A stretch of DNA of 64,000 nucleotides from Tilletiaria anomala UBC 951. Lineage: Eukaryota > Basidiomycota > Exobasidiomycetes > Georgefischeriales > Tilletiariaceae. The notes under the pieces were generated by a model. That model was not told the DNA's origin and made no database searches. It saw nothing but the letters and a program-made list of their open reading frames with translations. Positions 55,020 through 64,000 of the stretch are shown here, piece by piece (positions within the stretch are counted from its first letter, which is position 1; each line of letters opens with the position of its first letter). Made by a program: the position numbers and the translations under genes. Location: NCBI RefSeq assembly GCF_000711695.1, contig NW_013547002.1:1-64000 (forward strand). Reading direction: 5' to 3'.

Positions 55020-56683
55020 ACTGGTTATCACTTTCACCTGGCAGATCCGTGTTAACGTGAGTCCATGTGATGTCTGAAGGTCGACGATGGACTACTGAGG
55101 ATAGTCAGATATCTGGGTCCATGCAAAGCTGTCCACTGCTTTCACAGCCAGTGCGCTGATGCGCTGACGACAAAACAGCGCACATCGAATATGAGCGTTC
55201 AAATATTGGGTGAAAGTCAGCGGGTTCTGGCTATATTCCTAAGAATGTCTGCGCTCAAACGCATCTCCTTAGAGCATTCCGGTAGTATTGCCCCGGATTC
55301 CAACTGTCTTCTCTAAATGCAGCAGCCGGCCTTCACAAATCACCGAATTTGTCTAAACTATGCGCAACTGCGCTCTGCGCGAATGGCTGTCAGAAGGGAA
55401 AGCACTCTTCGCTCTGTGAATGTATGAACGCTAGGAATCACTAGCATCGCTGGATGCTGGGTGGGGTCTGGTGGGCTCAATCTGCAATATTCAAAGGCAT
55501 TGGAAGGGCATGTAGGATTCAGCGGCATCGGTCTCATGTGCAGCTTGGATCGTTGTCTCGTTTTCATTTTTGTGGACAGGGATTGAACTTGGGGTATGAA
55601 AGCATATAATGCGCTGAGGAGCAGGTGACTGGGGTGTGAGCTGCATAAATCTCCACAATCTTCCAAGGTTGGAGATTTTTTGTTCTCTTTACTGGCTTAA
55701 ACATCTTTGCTTAACACTCCAAAGCATATTTGGACACGGAAGGACGAGAGCCAATCAGTCGGTTGGTCCCGTAGGATGGTAGGCCTGAAAGCGACGGGAT
55801 TCCTTCTCTTCCCTGCCATGCTAGCTTTTCTTATCCCTATCAAAGCGATATAACTCGCGTTATGCCGTTATTCGACTGGCGTCTGTGCTTCTCGCCTGGC
55901 CTTGGCGACGCCCTCTCCTGATCAACTATTTGAGCCGGGGCTGAAGGACATTGCGGCAGGCTCTGTTAACAGACCCGGGTAGACCTTTTTGCGCAATGAC
56001 TCTGACTTTGCAGACGCCCAATGCCAACGTTCGAGCACATGGGTCGGCGTGGCGAGCGACACATTATATGATGCGACCAAGGTTGGATTGCCTTGCAAGA
56101 GCAACATGCACTTTGTTGACGAGTTGGTATGTAGACCAGGGTAGGTGGATCCCATCCTGCGTACATATTACACATACGTAGACAGAACAACATAGACACA
56201 TCATTGGACACGGAGGCCTCGAACCAAACGCCCTTGTGGCTTGGGGTAGATACCCTTGTGGTGCCTCGTTGGTCACATTGGCGGGCCACCAGTGACGACA
56301 CCGCCACATTGACATGATGACATCCACCAGATCAAGCGAGTTGTTGCGCGTTCCGCTTGGGCGCTCACCTGCTGCTGCTTGGCACTGTCCCTGCCGAGAG
56401 CAGTCAGTCTCAAAGTGGAGTTTGGGGGGTGAGGCACCTGATGTCTGTGGGGCCCACACACCCTTGGCTCCTCCCACGCTCCACGGGGCATTAGTGCAGT
56501 CCCGCAATCGTGAAGCGCCCGACCTGACCTGCCCGCCCACTGCCTCGCGCTCCTTCATTACATCACATGCACTATGGACTGGGCGTCCTTGACTCGCACC
56601 TGCCCGTTGCCCAGATGCCTGGTGCCCTTATCTGCCCGTGCAGGTGGAACTGCACTGTCAGCCGGCTGGACGCTCGCTCCCTT
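55020..56683. other. 1.7 kb gene-free, SWC4 and small-gene upstream
   Basis: No frame with gene-like codon use or motif. A GC-rich block at 56330-56680 precedes a clear TATA box and is the probable promoter of the next gene. Confidence 0.45.
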
Positions 56684-56689
56684 TATAAA
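56684..56689 (+). promoter_or_regulatory. TATA box
   Basis: TATAAA in CCTTTATAAAGAC, 194 bases before the ATG at 56878. The interval is rich in CA and pyrimidines, like leaders of strongly expressed fungal genes. Confidence 0.65.
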
Positions 56690-56877
56690 GACAGCCCACC
56701 TAGCAAGTACTGAGCACCAATCCCGAACTCATCCTCATCGCGTAAACACAATCTCTTGCTTGACTGGTCAAGCTCCTACATATCGTACAGACCCCTCTGC
56801 TCTGCAGACGCGCACTTGCATCACCCCGCCAGGCTCCCATCTATCTCCAGCGCAACTGCACCGCCGCTGCAAAAAAG

Positions 56878-57331
56878 ATGCTCACCCGCACCGTCACCCA
56901 AGTCCAGAAGCGCCTGGCTTCAACCTCGTCCGTCTTGTCTGCGTCAACCGCCACCGTCGCTCGCGTGACCTCCAAGTCCAGCTCCGCCTCCGCCGGCTCA
57001 CCGAGCAAGAATGGCGCCCAGGCCGGCATGAGGACCAGCAGCGTGGCCAAGACGAGCGAAAACACTGGGCAAATGGTCACGCCATACAGTGCAAAGTTCT
57101 TTACCGAGAACGGACGCGTTTACAGTCGGGATCGGTGAGTCTTGTCAGCCTGTAGGGATACGCTTTCGCGCCCCTTTTCCTTCGCACGTGCACAGCATCT
57201 GGTGGATCACCCGCTTCTGCCATGTGGCCACCTCGCTTCGCTTGTCTACCTTTACTGATTCGGATGTAACTCCCTGTGCTCTGATCAGCCGCTACTCGAG
57301 CCCATGGAAGCCCAGCTACGCTGCTTGCTAG
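56878..57331 (+). CDS. small Ser-rich protein, probably mitochondrial
   Basis: Two exons (56878-57134, 57289-57331; donor GTGAGT) give 99 residues. The N-terminus MLTRTVTQVQKRLASTSSVL is a good mitochondrial presequence. A Ser/Thr/Ala/Lys stretch follows, then a compact aromatic tail: MVTPYSAKFFTENGRVYSRD spliced to RRYSSPWKPSYAAC. Codon bias is strong and a TATA box lies upstream, so high or inducible expression is likely. I recognise no family. The tail looks more conserved than the rest and may be the functional part. Confidence 0.65.
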
Positions 57332-58410
57332 GCAGCCTTCCAAATCTCATCCCGTGATGGACGCGCGAAACAAGCTCATCGACGGGGCTCGAGCCGCCGA
57401 AGCTGCGTTCCTCGTACTGGTCATCCTTCCTTTCACACCATTTCAAGCCCGAAACCAACCGCTTCCAGTTTCCGACATCAGCCGTTTTTGCCATTCCAGC
57501 AAGCACGTCCAATCAAGTCGGTTCACTCACAAAACACGACACGTCCGCACCTTGCATATGCATGCACTTTTGATTTCCATTGTTGTCTGACTTGTCCCGC
57601 CTTTGTTGCTACATTATTGAAATCCAACAGCCAGCCCAATTCGACCAGACCCAAACAAAGCGACAAAGAGATTCAACCTCGAACCAGCACAGGCGATCCT
57701 TAGTTGGACCCCGCGCTTTCGAACAGGATAATAACGCAACAAGCTCAACAGGCCCTGCTGTCAATGCGCTTATATTAACCTGTACAGCGGACATGCCCGT
57801 GAGGCCTGCCGCACACTAGTCAGGCTATAGTGGCCATAGGTGTCGTCATAAATTTAATGAAGAAACATGAATGCAAACCACCGCAAAGATTCCTTTGCCT
57901 GTCCTGCATGAATGTGGCCGCTGCTGTACCGTGTGCACGTACTCACGGTACATATGAACAACTATGCCCTCGGCGCGACAGGGCTGGCCTCATGCCGCAG
58001 TCCATATACACAATATGCTTGGAGACTACAGGATACACATGCACGGACATGTGAAAGCTACAGCAGGGTACGTCCGCACCGAGATGGCGGTGCGAGAGGG
58101 CGTCCCGGCTCCCATGCCAACATCTCAGGCCCGTTTGCCCCCCTCTGTGGCGCGCGTGTATTTGCGAATCCGCCATGCAGTGCGATGCATCCGCGGATGA
58201 GACCGCAATGAGTGGCAGACCCGCTCGCAAACAGCCCGCAGGCGGGGAAGATAACAGACAGACAGATGGGACGCTCTTTGTCGCTACACAGCAGGGACAG
58301 GCAGAGGTCATGGAAGCTGATACTCTACTATCGTGGGTCATAAATACCGACCTGTATGATGGAGATGCCGGGGATCGGTGGAAGCTGTGGGTAGCGCAAC
58401 ACGCTCCGTA
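57332..58410. other. gene-free stretch
   Basis: The 3' flank of the small Ser-rich gene and more AT-rich sequence with no supportable frame. No RNA gene seen. Confidence 0.4.
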
Positions 58411-59453
58411 CTAGGAGCTGCTGCTGCCAGTAGCAGCGGCGGTAGCCTTCTTGGGCCCAAAGCCGCCGCGCGGGTCCTTGTCCGTGCAGTAGTTGCTGTG
58501 GGGGGCGTTGAGCGAGACAGGAGCACGGCGGCAGCCCTGGCCAGCGGGCGCCAGATGAGTGTGTGCTTTGGCGGGGGCAAGATGTCAGCCACGCTGCAAG
58601 CGCCATCTCGAGGGGATGCAAAAAGGCCAAGGTGGAGGACGACTCATCTGGAGGAACGAATCGCCGACGATGCATCTCGGCGCACCGACGCCGAGTTCAC
58701 CGCCGATGATGGAAAATATCATCTGGCTGCTTTGCAGTTGGAAGCTGAGCGCGTGGGATGGACACGGGATAGTCGGTGCCGCCAAAGGTGAACGTGATCT
58801 TGGGCGGCGTGGACGGGTCGTACAGCCCGTACACCTATCCGTCCTGCTCGATGATCCGCAGACCTGCTTCCTTGACGTTCGCCCTGGCGTGCGCTGGGGG
58901 AACGAGGACGATCGTCATGCCTACGCGTGTGTCGCGTAAGCACATGTCTGGGGAGGGGCGCCTCAAGGATGTGAAGCTATCGACGCTACAACGCACCAGC
59001 GCCTTAATGTCAGCGATGCACCGTTTCGCTGTTCCTTGTACAGCCCTTCCCCACCCCGCCACGCCACTCATGAGGAGCTCGCCGGACTTGGTCCGTCAGA
59101 GTGAGGTCTCCAATGCTGTTGGCAGGGGTGCCATCTGCAACGGGCGCATCCGCCTCGGGGGTGCGCGGGCTTGCTCTTCTTAAAGAGGCCTGGCACCACG
59201 GCGGACAGCGGCTTTGGCTTCGAACCGGGCTCGAACAAGTCGACTTGGCTGACGAAGCCCTTGTGGCGGCACGCGCCTGCGCGATCAGCAGACCATCCAT
59301 CGATTTGGCGCTCTTGGCAGTCGCGATCGCGACGGCCAGCTTGGGCTCGCGGCGCTTGAGGGCGACCTGGATGGACGTCTTTTGGACGGTGTGGGAGCGG
59401 GGAGGCAAGTAGATGGCTATGGCAAATGAGCAGAAAAGGCGTGCTATGCACAT
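58411..59453 (-). pseudogene. aspartyl protease (pepsin family) relic
   Basis: Minus-strand fragments follow the order of a secreted pepsin-type protease. A short hydrophobic start (MCIARLFCSFAIAIYLP) is followed by TVQKTSIQVALKRREPK, a propeptide-like piece. Then comes GFVSQVDLFEPGSKPKPLSA in another frame. Near 58940-58840 is DTRVGMTIVLVPPAHARANV, apparently the second active-site region DTGTT with its Gly lost, then KEAGLRIIEQDG. After a TAG comes VYGLYDPSTPPKITFTFGGT, a family motif. Further on is GVGAPRCIVGDSFL, the late pepsin motif, and a Ser-rich end. The first DTGS active site and most of the N-lobe are not visible. Several frame changes and stops separate the blocks. I infer a decayed host protease gene. 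Confidence 0.62.
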
Positions 59454-59903
59454 ATATAGAGATAGATAAGATATAATCAGATATTCAGGAGGGCCAACTC
59501 AACCCGGCTGGTGTGCGCATACATATATCATCGCGTTCATTTCCGCCAGCCGGCAATCCATCCTATAGAAGCGACTACAAGCGCAAAAAAGGAAAAAGAA
59601 GTTACAAGGGCGAAATAGGTGGGACAGGTATCAAACACGGGGCAAAGTGTACGATCCGTGGTGGGGTGGGGTGCGAATAGATCCCCAAGGGGAGGAAGGC
59701 AGAGCGCATCGTAATCTGCTGCAACGGGGGAGATAGCTGATGCGCACCCGGAGCTGGCTTGTCGTGTGTCGAGTCGTCAATAGATAAAAAGGAAGCGAGC
59801 GAGAGAAATGGAGAAAATTGTACATACAGAACGTTTACGATACGATTGTCCCGTGTCTTTTTTGGCTGACGGTGCATGCCCAGCGCGGGAGCGCAGACTA
59901 TCA
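59454..59903. other. gene-free spacer
   Basis: AT-rich spacer with ATATATAGAGATAGATAAGATATAA-type sequence near 59452-59476, then the 3' flank of the large membrane-protein gene. Confidence 0.4.
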
Positions 59904-62900
59904 TCAGAAGCGGAGGAACTTCGGCCAGGCTAGATGCTCGCCTGTGCCGCCGTGTTCTCTATCCTCCTCCGCCTCCGCCTCCCTAGCCGTGTCTGCAGCG
60001 CCCGCAACGTCGTTTTCGGGGTCCGCATCGGGATTCGCAAACCGCAGGCGCGACCCGCTGCCCTGCGTCACGTCAGACCTCGCGGTGCGCGCATGCGCAC
60101 CCAGAGTCTCCTGCGCCTGCTGCGCGCGCTCGGACGCCGTAGCGACGCGCGGCGACGGCCGCCATGTCGACGACGTTGACGAGCTCGCCTGCGCCTGCTG
60201 TCCACCGATCTCGCGCAGGGAGGGCGACGAGACAGACGTGCTCAGTGCTGGTGCCACCATGCGTGCCGTACCGACGCTCAGTCCGCGCGGACCTGACAGC
60301 AGGCGCGGCCGCGTCGACGTCGTGTCGGCGCCGCCAAGGAGCACGCTGGCGCTGAGCTCCGCTTCACGGGTTGCCTGCCGCGTGACGGCGTCCCCGAGCG
60401 ATCGGCTGGGGTAGTGGCCATGCTGGCAATCTGCGAATGCGTCGTTCGCTTCTTCGTGACCCTCGTAGACATTGCTCAGACGCGTATTGTCAACACTGTT
60501 GCTGCGCGGTCGTTTCTTGCTTGAGCTCGAACCCATGCTGCCATGCTCGCTACTCTCGCCCGCGGTCGCACGGCTGCTAGTCGCATCGCTCTCTAGACTG
60601 TAGTGGTCGGGTTGCAGTGCTGAGCGCGTCAAGCCGCTGTTCCGCCCAGCGCCGCGGGTAGGCCCGCTGGGGCTGTAGCTGGCTGCACCCGTGCTTATGC
60701 TACCGTCGCCGTCGCTCAAGTAAGAGCGGAGTGAGCGCTGATGCGCAGCACTGCCCCGGCTGCTCGACGCCTGTGCGCTGCGGCTGGCGCTGCCAGAGCG
60801 GGAAACAGCGGCCTCGGATGAGCTGCCGAGGTAGCCGCTGCGCGCATTGCTACCCGAGCTTGACTGCGTGCCGTCCAGCACGGGAAGCGGGGCGGCAACA
60901 AGCGCTGCGCTGCCTCCGCTCTCATGACTTACGATGGAACCCGTCTGGTGCAACGAGCCTGACCTATCACCGTTGGACATTGAATGCACGCTAGCCTGCT
61001 GGCTGCGTGCCTCTGGCAGTGATTTGCGCATTGTCTGGGACGACTGGGGCGCACTGCCCGTCAAGGTGCGCCAGCCTGCTGCAAGGCCGCCAAAGAATCC
61101 AACGGCACCGCTCACGGCTGGCTCCTCGCCGCTCCTTCCAGAACCGGTGGGTCCGAATGTATCTCGCGACGGCCGGCCGAATTCGGAATCGTGGGTGCGA
61201 TCATGCTGGTCGGTCTGCGTTGGCTGCATGCTTTGCGTGTGCATCGACAGGGTCCGGGGATTGGACGACGACGGCGCGGGACCCGAAGGCGAGGTCATCG
61301 AGCTGCGCTCACCAAACTCGCCGACGCTGGCGATCGTCGCGAGGCGGCCGTGGCCTTCCGCAGAGCCGGGTGCGCTGCTCTTTCCGGCGCTCGGCCGCGC
61401 AGCGTTGGGGCCGAGCAATGGAGTATTGGAGCTGAGGAAGCGAGAGTGGCGCGTCCCGTCACTGGCGAAACCCTCATGCGCGCCGTTGGAGGAGTCTTTC
61501 GGGTAGTAGCCGCGCGAGTAGGTGCTGCCGCTGCTGTCGCGGTGGCCAGCGGCGAGCTGCCCGAGTGCAAAGCCGCCAGCGGCACTGGCGCCGGCCGTGG
61601 CAGCAGCACTGGTATGCTTATCCTGCGAGTAGCCGGACTCACTGTCGCCTTTGGGAGCGAGGCCAGCGAGTTCGCTGATGTCGCCGGAGCCAAAGCGGCC
61701 CTCAAACTGTGGCAGTGAGGCGTTGTCTTCCGGAGCAGCCGGTGCGACGTTTTGCAGGCCGCGCGGTGCGCGCGGCGGCGGGGGGAGGCTGGTGTTCGAG
61801 CGCGAGTTGCGGCTGCTGACCGGCGAGTCATTCACGGAGCCCATGTGTGCGGCGCTGCTGTTGTGGCTGTGTGCGGACGAAGTCCAGTTGTCACCACTAA
61901 TGGGACGGTGGTGGTCGCTTCCGGAGCCGTTGGAGCCGGTCCATTGCTGTTGGTAAATGCCGTACAGCATGGCTCCGCCCGCAGCTGCACCTGCATCGGC
62001 GGCCAGCGCTGGATCGTACGGTCCGCGGAAAGTACCTGCCGAGTACGGATTTGGGGCGTACGCCATCTCGGGCAGGGAGTGGCGACCGTAGTGGTGCTCG
62101 CCCGCGTCGTCCATCAAGCCGTGTTTCTCGGCTACCTCGTCGCTGATCGGCTGCGCGTCCGGGTCAAAGTCATCATGGTCGCGCTCGGCGACGTCTTCGT
62201 ACGTGTACGTCGGCACGGGCTTGCGGCGGCTCGCCTTGCGCCCCAGCGCGCTGGCCAGCGCGCCGACACCGACTGCGCTCGCAACGCCAGCAGCGGCGAT
62301 GCGGCCCGTGAAGCTTGTCGGCCGCGCGCTTTTGCTGCCGCCCCCGTTGCCGTTGGACGCATGCGGGATGTTGTGCACGCCGTCCGCGAACGGATCTGCG
62401 GCGCTGTGTCCGTGTCCGTGGCCATGGCGTTCGTGTGACTGCACGCCGCCGACAATGTGGAAGCCACTGTTGTTGCTGCGGTCCGTCAGCTGGTCTTCCT
62501 CCCACTCGCAGCTCCCGAGGCTGCCGCGCCCGCCTCTGACCGCAGCAGCAGTAAGTCTACCGCTTCCGGTCGTCGCTGCACCGAGGGCTGCATACAGGCC
62601 TTTTGCACCAGCGCGGCCGAACCGTCGGAAGAAGCCATTCCGGCCGCCGGACGCTGGACCGGCTTGGCCAGCAGCCATGGCGCCTTCAGGTTCCTTCTCC
62701 GCATACAGCCTCGCGACGCTCATGTACCGGTCGCGCTCGGTGTACGCGGCGCGTTTCCGACGGCGGCGCGCGCAGCAGAACGCCAGCAGAACGAGGAGCA
62801 CAAGCAGCACGAGCACGCCAATGGCGATACCGGCGATCTGGCCTCTGGACAGCATTTTGCTGCCAGGCAGGCCGTCGGCACTGACGCTGCCCGCACCGCT

Positions 62901-63782
62901 GGCGCTGGTGGGCGAGCTTTGTGGTTGGTTGCTGCTGATGATCGCAGTGCCCGGAATCGAGGTCGCGCTGCTTGGCGGGGCGGTCGACAAGCCAGTGTCA
63001 AGCGTGAAGGTGCTGCCCGAGGGCTCGGTCGCGAGCGTGTACAAGGAGCCTGCAATGACCGTGACGCTGGCAGTTTGGTACGGTACGCTTGCGCCGCTAA
63101 AGACCGTGACGCCTGATGCGGCGTGTTGGCCTTCGGTAATTGCCTCTGCGGATGCTGTTGGAATGACGCCAGTGATACTTTCGGTGAAGACTGCTGGCTG
63201 CACGGAGGCATTTCCGTTCGGAGTAAAGGGCGTCGGGTCGCTGCCGGCCGGTTGAGCACCGTTGCCATCTTGGCCATTCCCTGAGCCAGAACCATTGCCT
63301 TTACCTTGACCGGCACCTGATCCGGTGCTTGTTCCTCCTGCCCCGTTACCACTGTCGTTTCCATTGCCAGTACCGTTACCGTTGCCCACCCCTCCGTGCT
63401 CTGGCGCTTGCCCTTGTCCAGGGCTGCCTGTCGGCTGCGGGTTCTGTGTTGGCTGCCCCTGTCCCTGGCTGTGCACACTGGCCTGGTTAGCTGTGGTGAA
63501 GAGGGTGCCGAGCGGCGGGGGTGGGCTGGGGCCGTCGTACAGCAGGGGCACGTAGTGAATGCTGAACTGCGTGCTCGTCTTCACCTCGGTGGTGGTGATG
63601 AGCGACTGCGTCGGTGCGCGCGTGCCGCTCGGGTAGTAGATAACGCGGGTATGGGTCACCAGCTCGGTGTATGTTGCCGTCGCGACAGGCGAGTAAGAGA
63701 GCCAGGGAGGCAGGACCTGCGCCGTCAGCCCCGGTCCAGTCGGCGGACCGGGGAGCGTGACGCCACTGCGGTCGTCTACCAT
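59904..63782 (-). CDS. large single-pass Gly/Ser-rich membrane protein, sensor-like
   Basis: One continuous frame of 1292 residues. Residues 1-315 are outside-type sequence: Thr/Ser/Pro-rich, with repeats of YTELVTHTRVIYY style common in fungal surface proteins, and a Gly/Asn/Gln tract (about 105-175). One membrane helix (AGIAIGVLVLLVLLVLLAFCC, about 317-337) is followed by the stop-transfer run ARRRRKR. The long inner tail is Ser/Gly/Ala-rich and disordered. The layout resembles Wsc/Mid2-type or other fungal single-pass wall proteins, but there is no WSC cysteine domain. The N-terminus MVDDRSGVTLPGPP is not a signal peptide. Either topology is set by the helix alone, or a signal-peptide exon lies right of 63782, perhaps beyond the window. 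Function unknown. Confidence 0.78.
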   Translation of the reverse strand: MVDDRSGVTLPGPPTGPGLTAQVLPPWLSYSPVATATYTELVTHTRVIYYPSGTRAPTQSLITTTEVKTSTQFSIHYVPLLYDGPSPPPPLGTLFTTANQASVHSQGQGQPTQNPQPTGSPGQGQAPEHGGVGNGNGTGNGNDSGNGAGGTSTGSGAGQGKGNGSGSGNGQDGNGAQPAGSDPTPFTPNGNASVQPAVFTESITGVIPTASAEAITEGQHAASGVTVFSGASVPYQTASVTVIAGSLYTLATEPSGSTFTLDTGLSTAPPSSATSIPGTAIISSNQPQSSPTSASGAGSVSADGLPGSKMLSRGQIAGIAIGVLVLLVLLVLLAFCCARRRRKRAAYTERDRYMSVARLYAEKEPEGAMAAGQAGPASGGRNGFFRRFGRAGAKGLYAALGAATTGSGRLTAAAVRGGRGSLGSCEWEEDQLTDRSNNSGFHIVGGVQSHERHGHGHGHSAADPFADGVHNIPHASNGNGGGSKSARPTSFTGRIAAAGVASAVGVGALASALGRKASRRKPVPTYTYEDVAERDHDDFDPDAQPISDEVAEKHGLMDDAGEHHYGRHSLPEMAYAPNPYSAGTFRGPYDPALAADAGAAAGGAMLYGIYQQQWTGSNGSGSDHHRPISGDNWTSSAHSHNSSAAHMGSVNDSPVSSRNSRSNTSLPPPPRAPRGLQNVAPAAPEDNASLPQFEGRFGSGDISELAGLAPKGDSESGYSQDKHTSAAATAGASAAGGFALGQLAAGHRDSSGSTYSRGYYPKDSSNGAHEGFASDGTRHSRFLSSNTPLLGPNAARPSAGKSSAPGSAEGHGRLATIASVGEFGERSSMTSPSGPAPSSSNPRTLSMHTQSMQPTQTDQHDRTHDSEFGRPSRDTFGPTGSGRSGEEPAVSGAVGFFGGLAAGWRTLTGSAPQSSQTMRKSLPEARSQQASVHSMSNGDRSGSLHQTGSIVSHESGGSAALVAAPLPVLDGTQSSSGSNARSGYLGSSSEAAVSRSGSASRSAQASSSRGSAAHQRSLRSYLSDGDGSISTGAASYSPSGPTRGAGRNSGLTRSALQPDHYSLESDATSSRATAGESSEHGSMGSSSSKKRPRSNSVDNTRLSNVYEGHEEANDAFADCQHGHYPSRSLGDAVTRQATREAELSASVLLGGADTTSTRPRLLSGPRGLSVGTARMVAPALSTSVSSPSLREIGGQQAQASSSTSSTWRPSPRVATASERAQQAQETLGAHARTARSDVTQGSGSRLRFANPDADPENDVAGAADTAREAEAEEDREHGGTGEHLAWPKFLRF

Positions 63783-64000
63783 GGCTATGCGTCGCTACGA
63801 AACGGTGGCATTCAAGGATTCCGCTGGATCGGGGTCCGTGCATGAGTTTGATGGGCCCGTACGAAAGGGGAAAGTATTGCAGGAACTCACAGAGCAGCGC
63901 GTGATGCCTGGATGGGGTGTGGCCCTATTAGAAAGGAATCGTTCGCTTTCTGCTTCTCGTTCTGGATGTGCCGGAGGTCTGTCCGACTTGTCTACGCAAG
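63783..64000. other. right-edge upstream sequence
   Basis: Upstream of the sensor-like gene. Candidate GTGAGT-type splice signals are present (about 63884-63889 on the minus strand), so a 5' exon is possible, but I could not define one. Confidence 0.3.

Noticed and set aside
62203-63255. 350-codon plus-strand open frame
   Set aside because: Antisense to the sensor-like gene. Its composition is the complement of the Ser/Gly-rich coding sequence, with no motif of its own.
1-64000. Transposons, LTR elements, viral genes, CRISPR arrays and rRNA
   Set aside because: No reverse transcriptase, integrase, transposase or capsid motifs, no long terminal repeats and no regularly spaced repeats were seen on either strand.

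Overview
The window is nuclear DNA from a fungus, most probably a basidiomycete and perhaps a smut relative (Ustilaginomycotina). Genes are broken by many introns of roughly 60-110 bases. Coding exons favour C-ending codons. The gene set (PAM17, TAM41, RAD7, SWC4, ULP2, TMA7, ICP55, a GPI-type chitin deacetylase, a sugar porter, a DUF3140 relic) is fungal. The lineage is inferred from style, not proven. I saw no viral element, transposon, CRISPR array or rRNA.

Layout. 0-4 kb: an unrecognised partial gene, the decayed tail of an MFS drug transporter, and an intact dihydroxyacetone kinase. 4-10 kb: the repair protein RAD7, about 3 kb with no supportable gene, and TMA7 with a 9-base micro-exon. 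10-20 kb: a Puf3-type RNA-binding protein, PAM17, CKS1, an unrecognised ER-type membrane protein and COX4. 20-31 kb: a small hypothetical gene, a DUF3140 pseudogene, an LtrA-type membrane protein, a chitin deacetylase and an Ala/Glu-rich coiled-coil protein. 31-41 kb: a putative mitochondrial microprotein, TAM41, a very large Ulp2-type SUMO protease and an intron-containing tRNA-Ile(UAU). 41-53 kb: a hexose transporter, IMP3, ICP55, RPB3 and an ArfGAP. 53-64 kb: SWC4/DMAP1, a small Ser-rich possibly mitochondrial protein, an aspartyl-protease relic and a large single-pass Gly/Ser-rich membrane protein.

The genes do not form one pathway. Several are mitochondrial (COX4, PAM17, TAM41, ICP55 and probably two small unknowns). 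Others serve RNA or chromatin (PUF, IMP3, RPB3, SWC4, RAD7, ULP2), and a third set serves the cell surface or transport. Many neighbours are divergent with short shared promoters (PAM17/CKS1, ICP55/RPB3, ER protein/COX4, coiled-coil/microprotein) or tightly convergent (IMP3/ICP55, ArfGAP/SWC4, PUF/PAM17). Three host-gene relics (MFS, DUF3140, aspartyl protease) suggest loss of secretory or accessory genes. Exon boundaries come from reading splice signals and keeping known family motifs in frame; none has transcript support here.
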